Shown: piece by piece, positions 52,380 through 64,000 of the stretch
How positions within the stretch are numbered: the first letter of the stretch is position 1
Layout of the letters: the number at the start of each line of letters is the position of its first letter
Source: Teretinema zuelzerae
GTDB lineage: Bacteria; Spirochaetota; Spirochaetia; Treponematales; Treponemataceae
Direction: 5' to 3'
Assembly: GCF_021021555.1 (NCBI RefSeq)
Contig: NZ_JAINWA010000001.1
Span: forward strand, 868,001 to 932,000
DNA length: 64,000 nucleotides
Notes under the pieces: generated by a model
The model's input: only the letters and a program-made list of their open reading frames with translations
Databases searched by the model: none
Told to the model about the DNA's origin: nothing
Position numbers and translations under genes: made by a program

Positions 52380-53762
52380 ATGGGATCTAATCGATTAAGT
52401 TTTCGGCTGTTATTCTCCGTTTCCCTACCCTTGTTCATTATGCCAACCCTTACTGGAGAAACCAGCATAACAATTTCCGGCAACCCGGAAGACTCTATTG
52501 CATTACATGCAGAACAAAACTGGAATACAATAAGCATTCATGCAGACGCGATCAGCAAAAAAAGCGAGAACGGATTCGATCAGGAATTGAAAACCCTTTC
52601 GTTTCTGGCAGAACCATTTACGAACACAGCGTTGTATATCGGTTCATTATCCTCTAGCGGCTTATACTCGCGATCGAGAAATCCCCTGCCGCAGTACGCC
52701 TCATCAAAACCGCCGACGGTTCAAAAACCGATCAATACGATTTTCTCGCATTCACAATCGGCCATTCCCGCTAGCGGCGGATTCGCAATCGGTTTCCCGC
52801 ATATCAAATTCGGACTTTCCGTCGATCTACAGGCTTCAGATGCAAGAATCCCGGATTTTACGCAAAATCCTGACCAAATCGGCCTTTATTTGGAAACGCC
52901 GCAGTCTATCTCAATTGGACCGATTCAGTTCAAGGGAGGAATATTCTCAAGCCTCATCTCCCGGAATAGAAAACCGGCAACCTCATGGTTTTCTGAAAAA
53001 ACCGATGAATATTCTCCGCTGATACATTTTTCGCTTGGAGACGGATGGATGCGATGGAAGAAGCTCTCCGGCCGTTTTACCGTATTCCGCCGATCAAGTC
53101 CGATCCATCATGCACAACATGCGTTACGGCTGGAAGCCGATTATGCCATCCGTTCCATTACGTTTTCTTCGGGGATCTTTTATTGCCAGCCGGATTTCAC
53201 AGACGCCGAAGATCAAAGCCCCGCCGCTACGTTCAGAATATGTACCGGATTCAATTCGGAATGGAGATTATCATCAATTGGAAGCCCTCTTATTCTATGG
53301 AGCGGTGTGATTTCCCGCGAAAAGCCGAAAAAAGAATCCTGGCATTCAATGCAACCAGATAAAACGAGCGCGGGCACCAGATCAATCGTCAAATTCAAAC
53401 GAGTTTCAGTAGAAAACGAGTATATCTATTCAGGAGAAACTATTGAACACACTCATCAGGTCCGCATTAAACCTCGACTTTCAGGAAGCCCGACTGCTCA
53501 TCTCAAAGCTTCATTCGAACATAGAAATATGAATATTTCCGGGACGTTGACATTAAAGCCTTTCAACGGTTTGTTCATTAAAACAGCCTCGTCATTCGGT
53601 TTTATCGATCAAAATCTGGAGGATTTAACCCTTCTTCAGACATTTCGGTATGTTTTTATGCGTGAAAGCTTTTTTTCATCCAGCGAAGCAGTATTTACAA
53701 TACCTTTAAAAAAGACAAAACCATCCTTTTCCTTTTCGGCTACCGTCTCGCTTAAAAACTGA
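52380..53762 (+). CDS. Exported beta-rich protein, possible outer-membrane barrel
   Basis: 460 residues from the ATG at 52380; a TTG six bases earlier is possible and neither has a clear ribosome site. N-terminal signal-like segment (LLFSVSLPLFIMPTLTGETS). The rest is a series of short strands rich in Ser, Phe and Ile, with pairs such as IKFGLSVDLQA, SISIGPIQFKGGIFSS and FSFSATVSLKN at the end. This is the look of an outer-membrane barrel. The family is not recognised. It lies between the SPOR gene and fusA. Confidence 0.65.
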   Translation: MGSNRLSFRLLFSVSLPLFIMPTLTGETSITISGNPEDSIALHAEQNWNTISIHADAISKKSENGFDQELKTLSFLAEPFTNTALYIGSLSSSGLYSRSRNPLPQYASSKPPTVQKPINTIFSHSQSAIPASGGFAIGFPHIKFGLSVDLQASDARIPDFTQNPDQIGLYLETPQSISIGPIQFKGGIFSSLISRNRKPATSWFSEKTDEYSPLIHFSLGDGWMRWKKLSGRFTVFRRSSPIHHAQHALRLEADYAIRSITFSSGIFYCQPDFTDAEDQSPAATFRICTGFNSEWRLSSIGSPLILWSGVISREKPKKESWHSMQPDKTSAGTRSIVKFKRVSVENEYIYSGETIEHTHQVRIKPRLSGSPTAHLKASFEHRNMNISGTLTLKPFNGLFIKTASSFGFIDQNLEDLTLLQTFRYVFMRESFFSSSEAVFTIPLKKTKPSFSFSATVSLKN

Positions 53763-53766
53763 TGTA

Positions 53767-53795
53767 TTGCAACTGCCGCCTTTTTTCGATATACT
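53767..53795 (+). promoter_or_regulatory. fusA promoter
   Basis: TTGCAA at 53767-53772, 17-base spacer, TATACT at 53790-53795. It gives a ~60-nt leader that can form a TTTGCG/CGCAAA hairpin at 53823-53838. Confidence 0.75.
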
Positions 53796-53863
53796 GCGAA
53801 AGATTATCTGTTTTTAAAACATTTGCGTTTTCGCAAAATCTATATTGAGTGAGGTACAGGACT

Positions 53864-55951
53864 ATGGCTATTGATATTTCCAAAATGAGGAATATCGGTA
53901 TCAGCGCCCACATTGACTCCGGAAAAACAACCCTTTCCGAGCGTATTCTGTTTTACTGCAACAAAATTCATGCCATCCATGAAGTTCGCGGAAAAGACGG
54001 TGTCGGTGCTGTTATGGATAATATGGAGCTCGAGAGAGAGCGCGGAATCACGATCCAATCTGCATCTACACAGGTTCAGTGGAAAGATTACACCGTCAAC
54101 GTCATCGATACGCCCGGACACGTCGATTTCACCATCGAGGTTGAAAGGTCCCTTCGCGTTCTCGACGGAGCGATTCTCGTTCTGTGTTCCGTCGGCGGCG
54201 TTCAATCGCAGTCCATCACCGTAGACCGCCAGCTCAAAAGATACCATGTACCCCGCATCGCTTTCGTAAACAAGTGCGACCGTACTGGAGCCAACCCGCT
54301 GAAGGTTCGCATGCAGCTCCGCGAAAAACTCGGTCTGAACGCATACATGATGCAACTCCCCATCGGCCTCGAAGATAAGCTCGAAGGAGTCGTGGATCTT
54401 GTTACAATGAAAGCCGTCTACTATGAAGGCGAAAGCGGAACCGAAATTAGAATCGCCGAAATTCCCGCTCACCTCGTTGCCGACGCGAAGAAATACCGCG
54501 AAGAGCTTCTCGACGCGGCTTCGATGTTCTCTGATGAACTTGCCGAAGCCTATCTTGAAGGAGCTGAAACCGAAGAGATGATCCATGCGGCAATCCGCAA
54601 GGGAACGCTCGGAGAACAGCTTGTACCGGTTTTCCTGGGATCCGCTTACAAGAACAAGGGTATCCAGTCTATGCTCGACGGCGTGATTCGCTATCTTCCC
54701 GATCCGACGGAAGTTAAGAACGTAGCCCTCGATCTCGATAAAAACGAAGAACCCGTAGTTCTTTCGTGCAATGAAAACGCTCCTACCGTAGCCCTCGGAT
54801 TCAAACTCGAAGACGGTAAATACGGACAATTAACCTATGTCCGCATCTACCAGGGATCCCTGAAGAAAGGCGACGAGCTGTACAACACCAGAGCCAGAAA
54901 GAAATTCAAGGTCGGACGACTCGTACGTATGAACTCCGCAACTATGGAAGACATCAATGAAGGCGTACCCGGCGACATTGTAGCCCTCTTCGGAGTCGAG
55001 TGCGCATCCGGAGACACCTTCTGCGGCGGCGGTTTGAACTATGCAATGAGCTCCATGTTCGTTCCGAATCCGGTTATCGATCTATCCATTACCCCGAAAG
55101 ACAAAAAATCGAGCGACCAGATGGCTAAAGCTCTCAACCGCTTCACGAAAGAAGATCCTACCTTCCACTGCTTCGTCGATCCTGAGTCAAATCAGACGAT
55201 TATCCAGGGAATGGGCGAACTTCACCTTGAAGTATACGTAGAGCGGATGAAGCGCGAGTATAACTGCGAAGTCGAAACAGGAAAACCCCAGGTTGCGTAT
55301 CGCGAAGCGATCACAACACGAGCGGATTTCAACTACACCCACAAAAAGCAGACCGGCGGTTCCGGACAATACGGTCGCGTTGCGGGATTCATCGAACCCA
55401 TCGAAGATAAAGACTACGAATTCGTTGATGCCATCAAGGGAGGAGCGATTCCTAACGAATATATTCCTTCTTGCGATAAGGGTTTCAAAGAATCCATGAA
55501 GAAGGGAGCCCTCATCGGATTCCCCATCGTAGGACTTCGAGCGACCATCAACGACGGACAGTCTCACCCTGTAGACTCTTCAGACATTGCGTTCCAACTT
55601 GCATCAATCGGCGGTTTCCGTGAGGCATATCTCAAGGCAAAGCCTGCAATTCTTGAACCTATAATGAAGGTATCCATTGAAGGACCACAGGAGTTCCAGG
55701 GAAATATCTTTGGACTGATCAATCAACGTCGTGGTATAATTCTTTCATCGACCGAAGATGATAATTTCACCCGTGTCGATGCGGAAGTTCCGTTAAGCGA
55801 AATGTTTGGTTTCTCCACTATTCTCCGCTCGTCCACGCAAGGAAAAGCAGAGTATTCCATGGAGTTCTCCAAATACGGCAAGGTCCCCACCAGTGTCGCG
55901 GAAACTCTGATCAAAGAGTATGAAGCGAAGCGCAGAGCTGAACAGAAATAA
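53864..55951 (+). CDS. fusA: Elongation factor G, mitochondrial/spirochaete type
   Basis: 695 residues from the ATG at 53864, preceded by a GAGGTACAGGA site. GTPase motifs: G1 [16 protein letters not shown]2 [12 protein letters not shown]3 [14 protein letters not shown]4 FVNKCDR. Domains II-V follow with [14 protein letters not shown] and [11 protein letters not shown]. The G1 loop reads HIDSGKTT where the standard bacterial EF-G has HIDAGKTT. The Ser form is typical of mitochondrial EF-G1 and the spirochaete spdEFG1 group, where one EF-G does translocation and another does recycling. A ribosome-recycling paralog should lie elsewhere in the genome. Confidence 0.95.
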   Translation: MAIDISKMRNIGISAHIDSGKTTLSERILFYCNKIHAIHEVRGKDGVGAVMDNMELERERGITIQSASTQVQWKDYTVNVIDTPGHVDFTIEVERSLRVLDGAILVLCSVGGVQSQSITVDRQLKRYHVPRIAFVNKCDRTGANPLKVRMQLREKLGLNAYMMQLPIGLEDKLEGVVDLVTMKAVYYEGESGTEIRIAEIPAHLVADAKKYREELLDAASMFSDELAEAYLEGAETEEMIHAAIRKGTLGEQLVPVFLGSAYKNKGIQSMLDGVIRYLPDPTEVKNVALDLDKNEEPVVLSCNENAPTVALGFKLEDGKYGQLTYVRIYQGSLKKGDELYNTRARKKFKVGRLVRMNSATMEDINEGVPGDIVALFGVECASGDTFCGGGLNYAMSSMFVPNPVIDLSITPKDKKSSDQMAKALNRFTKEDPTFHCFVDPESNQTIIQGMGELHLEVYVERMKREYNCEVETGKPQVAYREAITTRADFNYTHKKQTGGSGQYGRVAGFIEPIEDKDYEFVDAIKGGAIPNEYIPSCDKGFKESMKKGALIGFPIVGLRATINDGQSHPVDSSDIAFQLASIGGFREAYLKAKPAILEPIMKVSIEGPQEFQGNIFGLINQRRGIILSSTEDDNFTRVDAEVPLSEMFGFSTILRSSTQGKAEYSMEFSKYGKVPTSVAETLIKEYEAKRRAEQK

Positions 55952-55961
55952 GGAGTCGTCA

Positions 55962-56645
55962 ATGGTTAAACAGGATCTTATAGAAAGAAGCCCTGTACGG
56001 ATTTTTGAAAAATCCCTGGGCGGCGGTGTTTCTTCCGGGCAAATCGGCGTAATCGCTTCAAAGAAAGGTCTCGGAAAAACATCTATTTTAGTTCAACTTG
56101 GGATAGATCAGCTTCTGCAGGGAAATTTTGTAGTCCATGTTTCCTTCAATCAGCAAGCTAATCATGTAATGACTTGGTACGAGGACATTTTCACTGAACT
56201 GGCAAAAAAGAAAAATCTTGATAAAGCTTCCGAAGTAAAAGAAGACTTAATCAGCAAACGGATCGTTCTTAATTTTAATCAGGACTCCGTGAAGACCGCT
56301 CAGGTAATTAAAACCATCAAGGCTTTAGCAGAAGGCGGTTCACAACCGAATGCGCTCATAATCGATGGTTTTGACTTTTCAAGGGCAGATTCCGACAGCA
56401 TGAAGCAGATGAAAGCTTTTGCCAAAGAATTGAATTTAGCAATTTGGTACAGCTCTAATGTTGAAACAGCTGATAAGGGACTCCCTTCTGCTTTGGCCCA
56501 ATTTAGAGAAGACCTGGATGTCGTTCTCTATCTTGAACCTAAGTCAGACTGTATTCAGATTAAAGTTCTTAAAGAACATGAAAAGAATGAATACGATACA
56601 GATTTGAAACTCGATGTTAAAACCCTGTTGATAGCTGACAAGTAA
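55962..56645 (+). CDS. Stand-alone RecA/KaiC-fold ATPase
   Basis: 227 residues, AAGGAG site 11 bases after fusA. The fold is RecA-like: SLGGGVSSGQIGVIASKKGL leading into the P loop KKGLGKTS, NFVVHVSFNQQANHVMTWYE, and Walker B ALIIDGFDFSRADS. The pattern resembles the RecA core of DnaB- or KaiC-type proteins without extra domains. The role is unknown. Base and codon use is more AT-rich than in the genes before it. It is cotranscribed with fusA and ends in a terminator. Confidence 0.75.
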   Translation: MVKQDLIERSPVRIFEKSLGGGVSSGQIGVIASKKGLGKTSILVQLGIDQLLQGNFVVHVSFNQQANHVMTWYEDIFTELAKKKNLDKASEVKEDLISKRIVLNFNQDSVKTAQVIKTIKALAEGGSQPNALIIDGFDFSRADSDSMKQMKAFAKELNLAIWYSSNVETADKGLPSALAQFREDLDVVLYLEPKSDCIQIKVLKEHEKNEYDTDLKLDVKTLLIADK

Positions 56646-56660
56646 TTAACTGGAAACAGA

Positions 56661-56686
56661 AAACCGCCTTCGGGCGGTTTTTTTTT
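56661..56686 (+). terminator. Terminator after the RecA-fold ATPase
   Basis: AAACCGCC pairs with GGCGGTTT around a TTCG tetraloop, followed by Ts. Confidence 0.95.
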
Positions 56687-56698
56687 ATTTATTGATGC

Positions 56699-56727
56699 TT
56701 GCAGAATTCACCGATTTCATTTATATT
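56699..56727 (+). promoter_or_regulatory. malQ promoter
   Basis: TTGCAG at 56699-56704, 17-base spacer, TATATT at 56722-56727, about 43 bases before the start codon. Confidence 0.7.
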
Positions 56728-56769
56728 GAAGTAAACCGGTTTAGTATATTTTCCTTTAAGGAGACAGTC

Positions 56770-58314
56770 ATGACTCTCAAGCGATCAAGCGGTATTCTGC
56801 TTCATCCCTCTTCATTTCCTGAAACGCCAGGAATAGGTACAATTGGAAAACAAGCATATAGATTTTTGGATTGGCTATCGGATGCCGGCCAGAGTCTTTG
56901 GCAAATACTTCCTCTCGGTCCTACAGGGTATGGAGACTCTCCGTATGCTTCATTCTCAACATTTGCTGGGAATCCCCTTCTTATTGATTTAGAAGATCTT
57001 GTCGATCGAAATTTATTAACAAAAAATGACATAGAACCTCCTGAATACATTAAAACATCAAATTCTATTGATTATGGGTCGGTTGTTTGGTGGAAAATCC
57101 CCTTATTAAAGAAAGCCGCTCAAAATTTTCGTAGACAACATCAAAGTACTGATTATGAATCATTTTCGACGGCGAATTCGTATTGGCTTGATAATTATGC
57201 TTTATTCATGAATATAAAAGAGTTTTACGACAAGAAAGCTCAAGATGAAAAGTTATTTGGAAAACTATGGAATAATTATTGGCCAATAGAACTAGCGACT
57301 CGCGACGAAAGGGCAATCGCCAATTGGAAAAGTGAAAATGAAGAAGGAATTGAATTGCAAAAGGTGATTCAGTTTTTCTTCTTCACTCAGTGGGAACGAT
57401 TGAAAAAATATGCAAACCATAAAGGTATTTCAGTTATCGGCGATATTCCCATATTCGTAGCCTCTGATTCAGCCGATGTTTGGGCAAACCAGCACCTCTT
57501 TCAACTAAACAAGGATGGAACACCGATATCAGTAGCAGGCGTGCCACCAGATTATTTCAGCGAAACTGGTCAGCTATGGGGAAATCCGCTCTATAATTGG
57601 GATGCGATGAAAGCTACCGGGTATTCTTGGTGGATTGACCGTATTAGATCAATGTTGCATATGGTTGATTACATTCGAATCGATCACTTTAGAGGTTTTG
57701 AAGCATATTGGTCCATTCCTGCGAACGAAAAAACTGCGATAAACGGCAAATGGATTAAAGGTCCGGATCACGATTTTTTTGAAGCTATACAAAGAAATCT
57801 GGGAGATTTACCAATTTTAGCAGAAGATCTCGGACTGATCACAACAGAGGTACAGCGGTTAAGAGACGACTTTCATCTTCCTGGAATGAAAGTACTGCAG
57901 TTTGCTTTCGATGTAAATGAAGCCGGCAAAGACGGCTTTACTAATTCTTTTTTACCGCATATGTATGCCCCTAATTGCCTCGTATATACAGGAACACATG
58001 ACAACGATACAATGCAAGGTTGGATCGATAATGCCAGCCCAGCTGAAATAAATCTAATCAAAGAATATTTAGGCGGAAATGTTTCTGATCAGAATCTTGT
58101 TTTCGAGCTAATACGTATATGCATGATGTCCGTAGCTGTTTTCGCGATATTTCCAATGCAGGATATTTTCGCAATTAGTTCAAACGGACGAATGAACACT
58201 CCCTCTACATTAGGAAACAACTGGACATGGCGAATGTCAGGTTCCCATTTAAATTCTTCAAAGGCACACTGGTTGAAACATTTATCAAGACTCTACGCGA
58301 GAAATATGAAATAA
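56770..58314 (+). CDS. malQ: 4-alpha-glucanotransferase (amylomaltase)
   Basis: 514 residues from the ATG at 56770 (AAGGAG 6 bases upstream). GH77 motifs: GILLHPSSFPETPGIGTIG, WQILPLGPTGYGDSPYASFS, GDIPIFVASDSADVW, VAGVPPDYFSETGQLWGNPL, catalytic IRIDHFRGFEAYWSIP (nucleophile Asp), LAEDLGLI (acid/base Glu), YTGTHDNDTMQGW. It transfers maltosyl units between glucans in glycogen or starch use. Its codons are much more A/T-ending than in the bulk of the window, which may reflect later acquisition or low expression bias. Confidence 0.97.
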   Translation: MTLKRSSGILLHPSSFPETPGIGTIGKQAYRFLDWLSDAGQSLWQILPLGPTGYGDSPYASFSTFAGNPLLIDLEDLVDRNLLTKNDIEPPEYIKTSNSIDYGSVVWWKIPLLKKAAQNFRRQHQSTDYESFSTANSYWLDNYALFMNIKEFYDKKAQDEKLFGKLWNNYWPIELATRDERAIANWKSENEEGIELQKVIQFFFFTQWERLKKYANHKGISVIGDIPIFVASDSADVWANQHLFQLNKDGTPISVAGVPPDYFSETGQLWGNPLYNWDAMKATGYSWWIDRIRSMLHMVDYIRIDHFRGFEAYWSIPANEKTAINGKWIKGPDHDFFEAIQRNLGDLPILAEDLGLITTEVQRLRDDFHLPGMKVLQFAFDVNEAGKDGFTNSFLPHMYAPNCLVYTGTHDNDTMQGWIDNASPAEINLIKEYLGGNVSDQNLVFELIRICMMSVAVFAIFPMQDIFAISSNGRMNTPSTLGNNWTWRMSGSHLNSSKAHWLKHLSRLYARNMK

Positions 58315-58339
58315 CCATTGTATATTAGTATTAGCTTAC

Positions 58340-58377
58340 AAAAAAAAGGATTGTCATTAAGTGACAATCCTTTTTTA
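58340..58377. terminator. Bidirectional terminator between malQ and the rRNA operon
   Basis: AGGATTGTCA pairs with TGACAATCCT around TTAAG, with an A-run on the left and a T-run on the right. It can end malQ (plus) and rRNA transcripts (minus). Confidence 0.92.
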
Positions 58378-58447
58378 TCAGATAAATGAAAGAAGAATGC
58401 TGAGTTCGGTAATGTATAATAAAGAGTTCAAATTTAAAATAAAAAAG

Positions 58448-58560
58448 CCTGGCAGCTACCTACTTTCCCACTTTGCAAGCAGTATCATCGGCGTTAGAGA
58501 GCTTGACTTCCGTGTTCGGGATGGGAACGGGTATTGCCTCTCCACTATGGCCACCAGGCA
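58448..58560 (-). rRNA. rrf: 5S ribosomal RNA
   Basis: About 113 nt on the minus strand. The ends pair as TGCCTGG with CCAGGC, and the typical CCCGAACACGGAAGTCAAG and GGGAAAGTAGG segments are present. An A-run at 58441-58446 gives a U-run just past the 3' end. End positions are estimated to a few bases. Confidence 0.95.
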
Positions 58561-58776
58561 TTATTAACTAATGTCATGTGCGTCCGCTCATGTTTTCTTT
58601 CCGCCTGCCCTCTTCGAAAGACGTCTTTCATCAATTACGCCTTTTATAACAGGCTGTAGACTCTTTCGTAAGATCCATTTCCAACCGGTTTTGAGCGAAC
58701 GGCAAACCGATTGATAGTACGCATGGCGCATAGGGTGTTTAGAAACGAGAAACGTATTTTAGAAGTAAAACGATAA

Positions 58777-61745
<2,969 letters not shown>

Positions 61746-62060
61746 TTATCGTTTCTTCTTTTCGATCCCTCTTCGTTTTCACGCGCCTTCCTCGACTGCC
61801 TCTCTTCTTTTCCACCCGTGTTACGGCTTTCTAAAAAGATCCGCTTCGCTTGCAAAACGCGCTTTTAAGAGATTCAAAAAGAAACCTTCGTTTCTTAACT
61901 TCATCGCATTTCTGCGATGCTTCTCGTTTCCTTCCCTATGTTGTATGTCAAATATCGCTTGTTTCGCCAGCATCTTGATCAGCCGCCCGCAGGCAACACG
62001 CTATCAAAACCGGCTTCTTTCTTTTCCGAACCTGCATTTCACTCGTCCGGGTCAGATCAA
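61746..62060. other. Spacer between 23S rRNA and tRNA-Ile
   Basis: About 315 bases of transcribed rRNA spacer. It is AT-moderate with short inverted repeats such as ATCGCATTTCTGCGAT near 61904-61919. I see no gene in it. It probably contains the processing stem of 23S. Confidence 0.7.
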
Positions 62061-62134
62061 TGGGCCTGATTAGAGTTGAACTAATGACCCCTTCCTTATC
62101 AGAGAAGTGCTCTAACCGACTGAGCTACAGGCCC
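62061..62134 (-). tRNA. tRNA-Ile (anticodon GAU)
   Basis: 74 nt on the minus strand. The acceptor stem GGGCCTG pairs perfectly with CAGGCCC, discriminator A. D loop AGCTCAGTCGGTTAGAGC, anticodon loop CTGATAA (GAU, Ile), T loop GTTCAACTC. CCA is not encoded. It sits in the 16S-23S spacer, the usual place for tRNA-Ile. Confidence 0.97.

Positions 62135-64000
<1,866 letters not shown>

Noticed and set aside
53840-54829. 329-residue open frame on the minus strand
   Set aside because: Antisense to fusA, with no signal, motif or ribosome site.

Overview
The window is about 64 kb of chromosome from a spirochaete, most likely Treponema or a close relative. Four things point there. The 16S rRNA fragment at the right end looks treponemal. 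There are outer-membrane and periplasm genes (OmpA-type protein, LolA, a beta-barrel porin, many lipoproteins) together with flagellar genes (fliS, flgN) and a sigma-28-type promoter. EF-G is of the mitochondrial-like type found in spirochaetes. A complete MoxR/DUF58/Bat aerotolerance-type operon is present. The gene set is almost entirely chromosomal and housekeeping. I see no prophage, integrase, transposase, CRISPR array or plasmid gene.

Layout, left to right. 1-75: tail of an unidentified gene. 0.3-4.4 kb: a 1356-residue barrel, Ig-repeat and OmpA protein. 4.5-8.5 kb: methyltransferase, acetate kinase, a PfkB kinase and a DJ-1-family protein. 8.5-13.1 kb: a signalling operon of a REC-STAS-like-REC protein, a hybrid histidine kinase with two receivers and an HPt domain, and a PHP phosphoesterase. 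13.2-13.9 kb: a DksA-like factor and IF-1. 13.9-21.7 kb (minus strand): MoxR, DUF58, a Bat-associated membrane protein, two VWA proteins, a TPR lipoprotein, BatD with an SH3 domain, then Smr and DnaJ-domain proteins, mostly with overlapping start and stop codons. 21.8-27.4 kb: aminotransferase, small unknowns, an orphan solute-binding lipoprotein and GTP-dependent PEP carboxykinase. 27.5-27.7 kb: seven tandem 22-bp repeats. 27.7-35.4 kb: two secreted lipoprotein hydrolases, YchF, IlvE, a lipoprotein, a porin-like protein, and a pair made of a small membrane protein and a shrunken aminotransferase-like protein. 35.4-46.8 kb (minus): gatCAB, UvrD/PcrA helicase, RimO, a RodZ-like protein, LolA, FtsH. 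47-53.8 kb (plus): fliS, flgN, polA, coaE, a SPOR protein and an exported beta-rich protein. 53.8-58.3 kb (plus): fusA, a RecA-fold ATPase and malQ. 58.4-64 kb (minus): an rRNA operon 16S (cut by the window end), tRNA-Ile(GAU), 23S, 5S, convergent with malQ.

Three themes stand out. First, two classes of translation start coexist. Most genes have a strong AAGGAG/GGAGG site, but seven start about 7-9 nt after the -10 box of a sigma-70-like promoter and have no such site, so they are predicted to make leaderless or nearly leaderless mRNAs. Two of these face each other and share one -35 box. Second, fliS is preceded by a near-perfect sigma-28 promoter (TAAA-N15-GCCGATAT). Third, envelope architecture is prominent: a possible outer-membrane-to-peptidoglycan tether built of eight Ig-like repeats, the Bat complex, LolA, RodZ-like and SPOR proteins. 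Function calls rest on motifs read by eye, and no database search was run.
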